DNA of 64,000 nt from Hyphomicrobiales bacterium. Lineage in GTDB: Bacteria > Pseudomonadota > Alphaproteobacteria > Rhizobiales > Rhizobiaceae. The translations under genes were made by a program, and so were the position numbers. Location of the stretch: positions 277,734 through 341,733 of the forward strand of contig UBXV01000002.1 of assembly GCA_900469625.1 (NCBI GenBank), given 5' to 3'. Positions 9,022-17,589 of this stretch are shown piece by piece. Below the pieces are notes generated by a model. The model was not told where the DNA came from. It worked only from the letters and a program-made list of their open reading frames with translations, and did not search any database. Numbering within the stretch: the stretch's first letter is position 1; each line of letters opens with the position of its first letter.

Positions 9022-9405
9022 TCAGTCCTCCTTCGTCGTCAAATCGGTGAGATGTCCCGTCGACGCCTGTGCGGCGGCTTCGGCCTTCAGTTCCTCAAGC
9101 AATGTATCGAGCCTTGAAAAATTGGCTTCCCAGAGCTTGCGGTATTCCTTCAACCAGTCCGTCGCCTCGGCGAGCGGATCGATCTCGATGCGGCAAGGGC
9201 GGCGCTGCGCGTCGCGGCTGCGCGACACCAACCCGGCGCGCTCCAGAACCTTCAGATGTTTCGACACAGCCGGCTGGCTCATGGCGAAGGGTTCGGCGAG
9301 TTCGAGGACCGAGGCATCGCCGAGGGCGAGGCGGGCGAGAATGGCCCGCCGTGTCGGGTCGGCGAGTGCTGCAAAGGTGGCGTCGAGGCGTTCGGACGGT
9401 GTCAT
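9022..9405 (-). CDS. ArsR/SmtB-family winged-helix repressor
   Basis: A 127-residue ArsR-type regulator. The N-terminus (DATFAALADPTRRAILARLALG) and recognition helix (FAMSQPAVSKHLKVLERAGLV) are typical. No metal-binding Cys pair (CxC or ELCVCD) is seen, so it belongs to the non-metal subgroup that accompanies AHSA1-type proteins. It starts just downstream of a near-perfect 32-bp palindrome, which suggests autoregulation of the two-gene operon. Confidence 0.92.
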   Translation of the reverse strand: MTPSERLDATFAALADPTRRAILARLALGDASVLELAEPFAMSQPAVSKHLKVLERAGLVSRSRDAQRRPCRIEIDPLAEATDWLKEYRKLWEANFSRLDTLLEELKAEAAAQASTGHLTDLTTKED

Positions 9406-9409
9406 TTAT

Positions 9410-9441
9410 ATAACCAAATAGTTCTAGAACTGTTTGGTTAT
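9410..9441. promoter_or_regulatory. ArsR operator: 32-bp near-perfect palindrome
   Basis: Reading out from the centre between 9425 and 9426, fifteen of sixteen pairs match (left arm starts ATAACCAAATAG, right arm ends CTGTTTGGTTAT). It lies 5 bases upstream of the ArsR start codon, so bound repressor would cover the promoter or leader. AT-rich in a GC-rich context, as expected of a regulatory site. Confidence 0.75.
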
Positions 9442-9657
9442 CTTATGCCGCGCGACGAGAGTCAAGCCGGCAGCCGCAAACCCCGTCACGCCCAGTTCTG
9501 CGCGCATCGCCGCCGAAGCGAATATGCGCGATCCCGCAAGTTGTGGATGAGGCAGGTTGCAGGACCGTTCTTGCGGCCGAAGGGCTATGGCTGGCCTGAT
9601 GCCGGCAGGATTCGGCCCCGATTTTGGCCGGTCGGCAGCGGACAGGAGTACCAGACC

Positions 9658-10155
9658 ATGAAAATCATTCGCATCGCCAAGACCGCAGTCGTCGCTGCCA
9701 TCGCCTTGTTCTCGACGCTCGTCGCCTTCGGCAACATCACCGACTACGCAACAAACTTCGCCTTCGTCCAACATGTGATGATGATGGATACGATCTTTCC
9801 CGATGCGGCGATCAAGTATCGCGCGATCACCAGCCCGACGCTGCACAACCTGTTCTACATCGCGATCATCGCGGCCGAGGCGCTGACGGCGCTGCTCTGC
9901 TGGCTCGGCGCCTACAGGCTGGCCACGAACCTCAACGGTGGCGCCCGCGAGTTCAACCGGGCAAAGACCGTGGCGATATCAGGCCTGACGCTCGGCTTCC
10001 TCGTCTGGCAGGTCGGCTTCATGTCGGTGGGCGGCGAGTGGTTCGGCATGTGGATGTCGAAGCAATGGAACGGCGTACCCGACGCTTTCCGCTTCTTCAT
10101 CACCATTCTGCTGGTGCTGATCTTCGTGGCGCAGCGCGACGAAGAGACCGTCTGA
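9658..10155 (+). CDS. DUF2165-family small integral membrane protein
   Basis: A 165-residue predicted inner-membrane protein with four hydrophobic spans (about residues 5-25, 58-80, 100-120 and 138-155). The ATG at 9658 is preceded by CAGGAG; the in-frame extension upstream to 9256 runs across the ArsR operator and is not believable. Features such as the N-terminal IRIAKTAVVAAIALFSTLVAFGN, NITDYATNFAFVQHV and WFGMWMSKQWNG are those of DUF2165 proteins. The function of the family is not known. Confidence 0.85.
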   Translation: MKIIRIAKTAVVAAIALFSTLVAFGNITDYATNFAFVQHVMMMDTIFPDAAIKYRAITSPTLHNLFYIAIIAAEALTALLCWLGAYRLATNLNGGAREFNRAKTVAISGLTLGFLVWQVGFMSVGGEWFGMWMSKQWNGVPDAFRFFITILLVLIFVAQRDEETV

Positions 10156-10160
10156 ATGAC

Positions 10161-10190
10161 AAAAAAGGGAGCCGTCATGGTACGGCTCCC
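10161..10190 (-). terminator. Rho-independent terminator of pcaIJF
   Basis: On the minus strand a 9-bp stem (GGGAGCCGT / ACGGCTCCC) with a 6-base loop is followed immediately by six T. It lies seven bases after the pcaF stop codon, giving a textbook intrinsic terminator for the pca operon. Confidence 0.88.
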
Positions 10191-10196
10191 GGTTGA

Positions 10197-11402
10197 CTAG
10201 ACGCGCTCCAGCGCGACGGCGATGCCCTGGCCGACGCCGATGCACATCGTCGAAAGGCTGTAGCGTCCGCAGGTTTCGGCAAGCTCCAGCGCTGCCGTCC
10301 CGGTGATCCGGGCGCCGGACATGCCGAGCGGATGGCCGAGCGCGATGGCGCCGCCATTGCGGTTGACGCGCCCGTCGTCATCGGCGATGCCGAGATCGCG
10401 CAGTGTAGCCAACCCTTGCGAGGCAAAGGCCTCGTTGAGTTCGATCACATCGAACTCTTCCTGCCTGAGGCCCAGCCGCGCCATCAGTTTCTTTGAGGCG
10501 GGTGCCGGCCCAAAACCCATGATGCGCGGGGCGACACCAGCGGTCGCGCCGCCAAGGATCCTTGCAATCGGCCGCAGGCCGTATGTCTTTACCGCCGCCT
10601 CCGAAGCGATGACCAAGGCTGCGGCACCATCATTGACGCCGGAGGCATTGCCGGCCGTCACCGTGCCGCCTTCCTTGCGGAAGGGCGTGCCGAGCTTGGC
10701 AAGCGCCTCTATCGTCGTTGCGCGCGGATGTTCGTCCCGCTCGACAACGATGGCATCGCCCTTGCGCTGCGGGATGGTGACGGCGACGATCTCCTTGGCC
10801 AGCCGGCCGCTCGCCTGCGCAGCCGCCGCCTTCGCCTGGCTGCGCAGCGCAAATTCGTCCTGATCCTGCCTGCTTACCTTGAAGTCCTCGGCGACGTTTT
10901 CGCCGGTCTCGGGCATGGAATCGACGCCGTATTGCTTCTTCATCAGCGGGTTGATGAAGCGCCAGCCGATGGTGGTGTCATGGATCTCGGCACTCCGCGA
11001 AAAGGCGCTCTCCGCCTTTGGCATCACGAAGGGTGCGCGCGACATGCTCTCGACGCCACCTGCTATCATCAGCTCGGCTTCGCCCGCCTTGATGGCGCGC
11101 GCCGCCGCGATCACCGCGTCCATCCCCGAGCCGCACAGGCGGTTGACCGTGGTGCCGGTAACGCTCGCCGGTAGTCCTGCGAGCAGCAGCGACATGCGTG
11201 CGACGTTGCGGTTGTCTTCGCCGGCCTGGTTGGCGCAGCCGAAAATCACGTCGTCGACCGCCTCCCAATCAATCGAGGGGTTGCGTTCGATCAGCGCCTT
11301 TAGCGGGATCGCGCCGAGGTCGTCTGCCCTCACGGACGACAGCGCGCCGCCGAAGCGCCCGATCGGCGTGCGGATGTAATCGCAGAGATAGGCCTCGGCC
11401 AT
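10197..11402 (-). CDS. pcaF: 3-oxoadipyl-CoA thiolase
   Basis: A 401-residue thiolase that splits 3-oxoadipyl-CoA with CoA into succinyl-CoA and acetyl-CoA, the final step of the beta-ketoadipate pathway. The acyl-accepting Cys is about residue 90 (NRLCGSGMDAV); GGAIALGHPLG supplies the catalytic His, and CIGVGQGIAV near the C-terminus supplies the second Cys. MAEAYLCDYIRTPIGRFGG and KKQYGVDSMPETGENVAE are typical of PcaF/PaaE-type rather than biosynthetic thiolases. The gene directly follows pcaJ and ends at an intrinsic terminator, completing a pcaIJF operon. Confidence 0.95.
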   Translation of the reverse strand: MAEAYLCDYIRTPIGRFGGALSSVRADDLGAIPLKALIERNPSIDWEAVDDVIFGCANQAGEDNRNVARMSLLLAGLPASVTGTTVNRLCGSGMDAVIAAARAIKAGEAELMIAGGVESMSRAPFVMPKAESAFSRSAEIHDTTIGWRFINPLMKKQYGVDSMPETGENVAEDFKVSRQDQDEFALRSQAKAAAAQASGRLAKEIVAVTIPQRKGDAIVVERDEHPRATTIEALAKLGTPFRKEGGTVTAGNASGVNDGAAALVIASEAAVKTYGLRPIARILGGATAGVAPRIMGFGPAPASKKLMARLGLRQEEFDVIELNEAFASQGLATLRDLGIADDDGRVNRNGGAIALGHPLGMSGARITGTAALELAETCGRYSLSTMCIGVGQGIAVALERV

Positions 11403-12185
11403 TTATGCGGCCTCCCGGCTGGCCTGATGGGCCTTCCTGGTGCGTGCATTGATGTCGCGAAGCGTTGCAAGCTCCACCTCGCTCGGCACCGGCGTCTCGA
11501 TCACCCGGCTGGCAAACTTGATCGGCCAGCCGCAATTTTCGACGATCTGCTCGCGCGTCACGCCATGATGGATCGACACGACGGTCAGTTCCTTGCTCAC
11601 CGCATCGGGCTCGAGGATGCAGAGGTCGGTGATAACGCGGGTCGGCCCCTTGGTCTTCATGCCGAGCCGTTCGCGATGATCGCCGCCTTCGCCATGGCCC
11701 ATCGAGGTGATGAACGGCAGCTTTTCGACGAAGCCGCGCTTGGAAAGCGCCATGGTGATGAAAATGCGGCCGCAATTCGAGGCGATTTCCGGCGCGCCGC
11801 CGCCGCCGGGAAGCCGGACCTTCGGGTGATCATAGGGCCCGACGACCGTGGTATTGAGATTGGCGAACCTGTCGATCTGCGCCCCGCCGAGAAACCCGGT
11901 GGTGATGCGGCCGCCCTGCAGCCAGTAGCGAAACATTTCCGGCACCGAGACGGTGAAGAGGGCGGTATCGCAAAGCTCGCCGTCGCCGATCGACAGCGGC
12001 AGCACGTCCGGCTTGGTGCCGACGGTTCCACTTTCGTAGATCAGGGTGATGTCGGGTGCGTGGGTCAGTCGCGCCACGTTGCAGGCGGCCGACGGCGCGC
12101 CAATGCCGACAAAGCAGACGTCGTCGTTGGAAAGTTCGCGCGATGCGGCAATGGTCATCATTTCGGTCGGGGTGAAGTCCGTCAT
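11403..12185 (-). CDS. pcaJ: 3-oxoadipate CoA-transferase, subunit B
   Basis: A 260-residue subunit of succinyl-CoA:3-oxoadipate CoA-transferase. The start at 12185 stands five bases after GGAGG; an ATG three bases further upstream is also possible. The active-site Glu that forms the glutamyl-CoA intermediate lies in LIYESGTVGTKP near residue 50. Conserved LPGGGGAPEIA and the C-terminal SEVELATLRDINARTRKAH agree with the family. Ten bases separate it from the pcaI stop and it abuts pcaF, so the three genes are one operon. Confidence 0.94.
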   Translation of the reverse strand: MTDFTPTEMMTIAASRELSNDDVCFVGIGAPSAACNVARLTHAPDITLIYESGTVGTKPDVLPLSIGDGELCDTALFTVSVPEMFRYWLQGGRITTGFLGGAQIDRFANLNTTVVGPYDHPKVRLPGGGGAPEIASNCGRIFITMALSKRGFVEKLPFITSMGHGEGGDHRERLGMKTKGPTRVITDLCILEPDAVSKELTVVSIHHGVTREQIVENCGWPIKFASRVIETPVPSEVELATLRDINARTRKAHQASREAA

Positions 12186-12195
12186 CATCGCCTCC

Positions 12196-13056
12196 TCAAG
12201 CAGCTTTCGCCGGCGTCTTGCCGGCATGTCGTGCAAAATCCTCCGGCCCGGCGTCGAGCACGTTTTCCTTGATCCAGGCGGTGAAGCTGTCGCGGTCGCG
12301 GGCGATTTCGTCCCAGCCGATATAGAAGGCGTTCGAGCGCGGATAGTAGCCATGGGCGTAGGACGGGAAGGCGCCGCCCGGCACATGGCTGACGGCGGTA
12401 ACCGCCCAGCTCGGCAGGACGACCGAATTGGGCGAGGGCGGTGCCAGCTCGTCGACGATTTCCTCGACCGTGACGATCGAACGCTTGGCCGCAAGCACGG
12501 CCTCCTTCTGCACCCCGACGATGCCTTCGAGCAGAACGTTGCCCTTCCTGTCGGCGCGCTGGGCATGGATGATGGTCACGTCGGGCCGGATCGCCGGAAC
12601 GGCGGCGAGCACCTCCGACGTGAACGGGCAGGTCACGGACTTGATGTTGGGGTTCACCTTCGGCAGATCGGCGCCGATATAACCGCGCAGCATCGCAAAC
12701 GGCAGGTTGGCGGCGCCGGCCTCATAGGCGTTGGCCATGGCCGCATGCGAATGCTCCTCGATCTCCAGCGGTCGCGGCCACTGGTTCTCGACCGCGTCGC
12801 GGAAGCGGTGCAGCGAGCCGACGCCCGGATTGCCGCCCCAGGAGAATTTCATGCCGCGTGCAGCGCCGACGCCGATCAGCTGGTCGTAGAGAATATCCGG
12901 CGTCATGCGCACGAGAAACAGATCCTTGCGACCCTGGCGGATCACTTCATGCCCGGCGGCATAGGGGATCAGATGAGTGAACCCCTCCATGGCGACGGTG
13001 TCGCCATCCCTGACATTGTCGCCGATCGCTTCGGCAAGTGGCACGATCTTCGCCAT
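12196..13056 (-). CDS. pcaI: 3-oxoadipate CoA-transferase, subunit A
   Basis: A 286-residue partner of PcaJ that activates 3-oxoadipate with CoA from succinyl-CoA. The glycine-rich WGGNPGVGSLHRFRD and the N-terminal GDTVAMEGFTHLIPYAAGHE are typical of the alpha subunit of this CoA-transferase family. At 286 residues it is longer than many 230-residue homologues; the rhizobial form is known to be of this size class. It is the first gene of the operon, divergent from pcaR across 242 bases. Confidence 0.94.
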   Translation of the reverse strand: MAKIVPLAEAIGDNVRDGDTVAMEGFTHLIPYAAGHEVIRQGRKDLFLVRMTPDILYDQLIGVGAARGMKFSWGGNPGVGSLHRFRDAVENQWPRPLEIEEHSHAAMANAYEAGAANLPFAMLRGYIGADLPKVNPNIKSVTCPFTSEVLAAVPAIRPDVTIIHAQRADRKGNVLLEGIVGVQKEAVLAAKRSIVTVEEIVDELAPPSPNSVVLPSWAVTAVSHVPGGAFPSYAHGYYPRSNAFYIGWDEIARDRDSFTAWIKENVLDAGPEDFARHAGKTPAKAA

Positions 13057-13233
13057 GTTTCCTCTCTCTTCCGTCGCGCGTTTTGCCGCCAGTCAGGCGG
13101 GCGCTTGATTGTTTGCGGGGGGAGGGGCTTCGTCTCAGGGATTCACAGCCCCACTCGTCCGGGGCAATCGGTGGTTCTCGTTGCCTGCCGCTGCCTGGAA
13201 TAGGCTCTCAAAAACCGGCGGGGTCAAACAGTT

Positions 13234-13268
13234 TGTGCGATATTTGACATTTGTTCGTATATCGCACA
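13234..13268. promoter_or_regulatory. Probable PcaR binding region (10-bp inverted repeat)
   Basis: TGTGCGATAT (13234-13243) and its exact complement ATATCGCACA (13259-13268) are separated by 15 bases. The repeat lies 30 bases before the pcaR start and about 180 bases before pcaI. IclR-family regulators bind such spaced inverted repeats in divergent promoters, so both autoregulation and activation of pcaIJF are plausible. Confidence 0.6.
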
Positions 13269-13298
13269 GATTGATGTCTGCTCAATCGAGGGTGAACG

Positions 13299-14054
13299 AT
13301 GCGAGAAACCGACTTCGTCAGCGGCTTTGCCCGCGGCCTGACCGTCATCGAGGCCTTTGGCGAAACGCAACAGAAGCTGACGATCACCGAGGCGGCCAAC
13401 ATCACCGGCCTCGACCGGGCGACGGTGCGCCGTTCGCTGTTGACGCTTTCGCAACTCGGTTATGCCGACTACGACGGCAAATTCTTCTCGCTGACGCCCA
13501 AGGTGCTGCGGCTCGGCCATGCCTATCTCTCGGCAACGCCGCTGCCGGCAATCGTCCAGCCCTATCTCGACCAGCTCTCCGAGCGGGCCGGGCAGAGCGC
13601 CTCTGCATCGGTTCTCGACGGCACGGAGATCGTCTACATCGCACGCGCCTCGCAAAAGCGGGTGATGTCGATCAGCCTGATGCCGGGTTCGAGGCTTCCT
13701 GCCTACTGCGCCTCGATGGGGCGTGTATGGCTCGCCGCCCTGCCTGAATCCCAAGCACGGGATGTGCTCGCCCGCTCCGACCTCAAGGCGAACACGCCTC
13801 ATACGAAAACCGATGTGCAGGTGTTGATGGCCGAGATCACCCGTGTGCGCGAACAGGGCTATGCGATCATCGACCAGGAGCTGGAAATCGGCCTCTGCTC
13901 GATCGCCGTCCCGCTTCTCAACGACCGCAACCAGATCGTCGCCGCGCTCAACATCGGCGCACCGGCCGCCCATGTATCCGCGGGCGAAATGCTCGAACGC
14001 TACCTGCCGCTTCTCAAGGAGACGCAGGCGGCATTGCGGATCGTGCTGCGCTGA
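13299..14054 (+). CDS. pcaR: IclR-family regulator of the beta-ketoadipate pathway
   Basis: A 251-residue IclR-type regulator. The N-terminal winged helix (FVSGFARGLTVIEAFGE, LTITEAANITGLDRATVRRSLLTL) is followed by the ligand-binding domain with GTEIVYIARASQKRV and SLMPGSRLPAYCASMGRV, typical of the PcaR/PcaU/PobR branch. Known members activate pca genes in response to 3-oxoadipate or protocatechuate. Divergent placement next to pcaIJF and the inverted repeat at 13234 support that role. Confidence 0.93.
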   Translation: MRETDFVSGFARGLTVIEAFGETQQKLTITEAANITGLDRATVRRSLLTLSQLGYADYDGKFFSLTPKVLRLGHAYLSATPLPAIVQPYLDQLSERAGQSASASVLDGTEIVYIARASQKRVMSISLMPGSRLPAYCASMGRVWLAALPESQARDVLARSDLKANTPHTKTDVQVLMAEITRVREQGYAIIDQELEIGLCSIAVPLLNDRNQIVAALNIGAPAAHVSAGEMLERYLPLLKETQAALRIVLR

Positions 14055-14127
14055 CGCCAGCGCCGGCATCGGCGCTTGACGGAAACCGCAACGGATCATC
14101 TAATCGGGGAAAGCCGGAGAGCAGACC

Positions 14128-14790
14128 ATGCCCGAAGACGAGCGCCCAACGGAAACGAAGCTGACGACGACGAAACGGCGTTGGGCGGCAGCGGGAAAAT
14201 TCCTGACCGGGCGGGCAGCCCGGCCGCAGGACGAGCGCCTGCCGCCGGGGCAGCACCTCGTTCGGGATTGGCCGGTGCTGGATCTCGGACAGCAGCCGGC
14301 AATCGGGCTCGAGCGCTGGCGCCTGGATGTAACCGGCCTTGTCGAACAGCCCCTGTCGCTCGATTGGGCGATGTTCAAGGCCCTGCCGCAAAGCGACAGC
14401 CTTTCCGATATTCACTGCGTCACCACCTGGTCGCGCTACGACAACCGCTGGCAGGGCGTCTCGACGCATGACCTGCTCGATCAGGTCATGCCCACCCCGG
14501 AAGCGACCCACGTCCTTCTGACGAGTTACGACGGTTACACGACCAATCTGCCGTTCGCCGACTTCGCCTCGGAACACGCGCTGCTTGCGACCGATTGGGA
14601 AGGCCAGCCGATCAGCCGTACCCATGGCGGACCGATGCGCCTCGTCGTGCCGCATCTCTATTTCTGGAAGAGCGCCAAGTGGCTGACACGCATCGAGTTT
14701 CGCGCCGGCGACGAAGCTGGATTCTGGGAGCGCAATGGCTACCATATGCGCGGCGACCCCTGGCTTGAGCAGCGTTACTCGCAAGACTGA
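14128..14790 (+). CDS. Sulfite-oxidase-like molybdopterin oxidoreductase
   Basis: A 220-residue protein made almost entirely of the oxidoreductase molybdopterin-binding domain. The Mo-ligating Cys is in SDIHCVTTWSRYDNRW (about residue 92), and GYTTNLPFADF, THGGPMRLVVPHLYFWKSAKW and the C-terminal GFWERNGYHMRGDPW are typical of the soluble YuiH/YedY-like group. There is no Tat signal, so unlike MsrP it is probably cytoplasmic. It has no heme or dimerisation domain. The substrate is unknown. It stands alone, convergent with a small gene across a terminator-like hairpin. Confidence 0.9.
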   Translation: MPEDERPTETKLTTTKRRWAAAGKFLTGRAARPQDERLPPGQHLVRDWPVLDLGQQPAIGLERWRLDVTGLVEQPLSLDWAMFKALPQSDSLSDIHCVTTWSRYDNRWQGVSTHDLLDQVMPTPEATHVLLTSYDGYTTNLPFADFASEHALLATDWEGQPISRTHGGPMRLVVPHLYFWKSAKWLTRIEFRAGDEAGFWERNGYHMRGDPWLEQRYSQD

Positions 14791-14820
14791 CATCGAGCGG
14801 AGCGACCGCTCCGCCCGATG
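14791..14820. terminator. Terminator-like hairpin between convergent genes
   Basis: Outer arms CATCG/CGATG and inner arms GCGGAGCG/CGCTCCGC (loop AC) form a 13-bp stem with one mismatch directly after the molybdoprotein stop codon. No T-run is visible. Confidence 0.5.
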
Positions 14821-14848
14821 GTACGACCGACCGGCAGGGCAGGACGCA

Positions 14849-15052
14849 CTACTTCATCAGATCCATATGTTGTTCGGACCGGGCCCTGATCAGGGGATCG
14901 AGGTCCGACTTGTAGGGGCCGTATTTCGTAAACATCTCGTAGGCATCGAGTGGCGGAATGCCCGATGCGCGGATGAAATCTTCCAGATCGTATCGAACTT
15001 CGCCATTGGCGACGCCTTCGGTAAATTGCTTTCCCGTCTCGGATGTGGACAT
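14849..15052 (-). CDS. Small uncharacterised protein (67 aa)
   Basis: A 67-residue reading frame beginning at the ATG at 15052, seven bases after CGGAG. A longer frame upstream (to 15133) contains clustered Cys/His/Arg and no ribosome site, so the short form is preferred. The sequence is polar and acidic (GEVRYDLEDFIRASGIPPLDAYEMFTKYGPY), with no membrane segment or known motif. Codon choice is like that of neighbouring genes. I do not recognise the family. Confidence 0.55.
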   Translation of the reverse strand: MSTSETGKQFTEGVANGEVRYDLEDFIRASGIPPLDAYEMFTKYGPYKSDLDPLIRARSEQHMDLMK

Positions 15053-15482
15053 GTCGATCTCCGATATCCTGGGCCCGCAACGGCAGTGTTGGTTTCCCCG
15101 GCTGCAGGCGTGATAGGTGCTTGGCGTGGTCACGATAATGACGCCAGATGCTGAACGCGGCGCGATGACATCGAGAACGCGTCACTCAGTCTCTGGAACG
15201 CTGTGGCATGCTCACGGCACATGGACATGGGCTGGGTAACGCGGATGGAGCCCCATCTCCTCACTCGGTTTCGGCAGTTTGGTCAGTCAGGCGGCAGCAA
15301 TCCGTGAGGCAATGCGCATCAGAAAAGCCGCCCGCTTGGCCTGTCGTTCCGACGGTCGGAAGATACACTATCGGGCCGCCGTCCCAAACCCCGGAGCGTG
15401 TTTTGCCGCGGCCTGTTGCAAAAAGTGACTGGCCCTGAAGCAAAGTCAGACCTTGAGGCTGCGGACAGTCAAGCGGCGCGCG
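15053..15482. other. 430-base stretch with no convincing gene
   Basis: Short open frames occur on both strands, but none has a ribosome site together with protein-like composition. No tRNA, repeat or palindrome of note was seen. It must hold the promoter of the 67-aa gene and the 3' region of the thioesterase gene. Confidence 0.5.
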
Positions 15483-15977
15483 TCAGGTTTCCGGTGCCGA
15501 GCTTGCCGCCTGGAAACGCGCTTCGAACTCGCGCCGCAGGCTTTTGCGGATCTCGGCCGCGCGCTGGCGGCGCAGTCTGACATCGGTTGTCGGATTGTAG
15601 GGGGGAACCGCGGTCGGGCGCGCTTCGGCATCGACGGCGACCATCGTGAAATAACAGGAGTTGGTGTGCCGGCGCTCGCCCGTTCGGATGTTCTCAGCCT
15701 CGACGCGGATCCCGACCTCCATCGACGTGCGGCCTGCATGGTTGATAGAGGCGCGAAAGGTCACGAGTTCGCCGACATGGATCGGCTGGCGAAAGACAAC
15801 CTGGTCCACCGATAGCGTCACCGCATATTGCTGCGAGTAACGCGAGGCACAGGAAAATGCGACGCGGTCGAGAAGGTTGAGCAGGGCGCCGCCGTGGACC
15901 TTGCCGCTGAAATTGGCCATGTCGGGCGTCATCAGGACGACCATTTCGAGCTCGCTTGTGTCATGTCCGGCTTCCAC
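15483..15977 (-). CDS. Acyl-CoA thioesterase, hotdog fold (YciA/ACOT type)
   Basis: A 164-residue hotdog-fold thioesterase. The GTG at 15977 is chosen because AGAGGAG precedes it by five bases and the family-typical start follows. The motif TPDMANFSGKVHGGALLNLLD (with GKVHGG followed by the active-site helix) and the second strand FRQPIHVGELVTFRA define the YciA/cytosolic acyl-CoA hydrolase group, which cleave medium to long acyl-CoAs. The in-frame extension upstream is Arg-rich and lacks family similarity. It is monocistronic. Confidence 0.88.
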   Translation of the reverse strand: MEAGHDTSELEMVVLMTPDMANFSGKVHGGALLNLLDRVAFSCASRYSQQYAVTLSVDQVVFRQPIHVGELVTFRASINHAGRTSMEVGIRVEAENIRTGERRHTNSCYFTMVAVDAEARPTAVPPYNPTTDVRLRRQRAAEIRKSLRREFEARFQAASSAPET

Positions 15978-16570
15978 GGCAACTCCTCTGGAATGGTCGC
16001 TACCCCTCAGGGTGCGATTGCGCATCGAGGGACGATGCCAGCATTGCCGGCCAGGGTCCAGCTTGCGCCCCTCGTCGCCGACGGTTGGAGCGGCTGTCAT
16101 AGACCTGGAGCCGTACAGGCCAGCCATATCGGGACGGCCCATGTCCCTGGTGGGAGAGGGCGTCATTGACCGCCACAACGATGCGCTCCCGGGCCGCGTC
16201 AGCCGCAGATAGCGTCGTTGACCGCTCGCCTGAACCGGCAGCAATAGTTGCCTGCGGCGAGAGATCGAGCGCAAACTCGCCCAGAACCCGCCCAGAAATG
16301 GGTTGCAAAATTATGCGGATCGCTCTTGCATTTTTTTTGCGCATAAATTCAACTGGTGCTCGCAGGCGGATGCCAGTGGCGAAAAATGCCGGCACATGAC
16401 GATGGAGGGGGGCCATCGCACCGCAAGCGCAATTGTTTTTCTCGAATTTTGCCCAACGCCACCCTTCGGCGAACTCCGGGCGTTGCTGCCACTTTTTACC
16501 GCGGGGCATTTCCGGGAAGCCCCAAAATTTACACGGCAATTTCCTTTTCCCAGTTTCCGTATTGATCGCC
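15978..16570. other. 593-base gap between divergent genes
   Basis: Holds the promoters of the thioesterase (leftward) and the LytTR regulator (rightward). The right half is AT-richer, with a run of eight T at 16331-16338 flanked by the 7-bp inverted repeat TTATGCG (16311-16317) / CGCATAA (16340-16346). No protein-like open frame with a ribosome site was found. Confidence 0.5.
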
Positions 16571-17554
16571 ATGAATGAGCAATTGCACCCATCCGACCAT
16601 TCCACCAGCCTGCCACCCTACGAACTGATCCCGATTACCGACTGGGCCTTGCCAACGGCGGGGGAGCCCGCGCTTGATTGGGCCTATCTGGCTGCAACGC
16701 ACCTCATCGGCCTGCCGGCCAAGCTTGCGATCGCTGCGATCCTGGAAGAGACCGGCATGCTTGCCGGCGCCGATCGCGCGTGGATGTTCGAATATTGCGA
16801 CGACCTCCTGCGCTTCCGCAACACCCAGGAATGGGTGCGGGGTGATGCGACATCCCATGTCAACGACTTGCAGCAGACACCGGTGACGATGATCGGCTGG
16901 CTGCACCAGTGGCTGATCGTCGGAAAGGCGGTCATGATCAACGATGTCGCCCGGCTGCCGCGCCCGGCGCGCGCGCTTCAGGCCGAAATGCTTCGACAGA
17001 ACGACAAGAGTGTTCTTTGCGTCCCTGTCTTTCACGCGGGCACGTTGCGCGGCTGCATCGGCTTCGATGCGACCCGGGCGATGCGCCGGTGGACGATCCA
17101 AGAGGTTCACCAGCTTGCGCGCTGCGCAAGGCTGATCGGGATCGCCCGCTACGGGCGGGCGACGACCCCAAGCGAACGGGACGGCGCTGCCGCGACGTCC
17201 TCCATCGGGCCTGATCCCCTCGTCCATCTGCATATGCCGGGGCGCACCCGCGGCGTGCCGCTGTCTGCGATCGTCGGACTTCGTTCGGCCAAGGATTACA
17301 CCCAGATCTGGCTGAAGGATGAAGCTGCCGTCCTGGATCTCCGCCCGCTTTCATTCTGGATCGGCCTGCTGCCGAAGTCGAACTTCCTGCGGATCCACCG
17401 TACCGCGGTGGTCAACATCGCGCACGTGACCGAGCTCGACCGTCATGCCGGTCCGACAAAGCAGGCCTGGGCCGTGCGCCTGCGCAGATTCGACGAACTC
17501 TGGATCGTGTCCCGCCCCTACAGGCAGGAATTGCGCAGCCGGCTCGGCATCTGA
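16571..17554 (+). CDS. GAF-LytTR DNA-binding regulator
   Basis: A 327-residue protein with no receiver domain. Residues about 25-205 look like a GAF sensor domain (ILEETGMLAGADRAWMFEY, RQNDKSVLCVPVFHAGTLRGCIGFD). Residues about 222-327 are a LytTR DNA-binding domain (VPLSAIVGLRSAKDYTQIWL, LPKSNFLRIHRTAVVNIAHV). The start is the ATG at 16571, since the upstream extension is not protein-like. LytTR proteins in other bacteria control adhesins, bacteriocins and extracellular polymers; this one sits 142 bases before a giant autotransporter gene on the same strand, with paired direct repeats in the gap. The GAF ligand is unknown. Confidence 0.88.
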   Translation: MNEQLHPSDHSTSLPPYELIPITDWALPTAGEPALDWAYLAATHLIGLPAKLAIAAILEETGMLAGADRAWMFEYCDDLLRFRNTQEWVRGDATSHVNDLQQTPVTMIGWLHQWLIVGKAVMINDVARLPRPARALQAEMLRQNDKSVLCVPVFHAGTLRGCIGFDATRAMRRWTIQEVHQLARCARLIGIARYGRATTPSERDGAAATSSIGPDPLVHLHMPGRTRGVPLSAIVGLRSAKDYTQIWLKDEAAVLDLRPLSFWIGLLPKSNFLRIHRTAVVNIAHVTELDRHAGPTKQAWAVRLRRFDELWIVSRPYRQELRSRLGI

Positions 17555-17589
17555 GATTTTCCACAGAGCTCAACGGCGCACTTTGTCGC

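Noticed and set aside
15208..15438. 76-codon open frame between the small protein and the thioesterase gene
   Set aside because: No ribosome site, no recognisable sequence, and similar chance frames on the other strand.
16311..16346. Inverted repeat TTATGCG/CGCATAA enclosing eight T
   Set aside because: Arms are only seven bases and the T-run lies inside the loop, so it fits neither a terminator nor a convincing operator; listed only as content of the gap.
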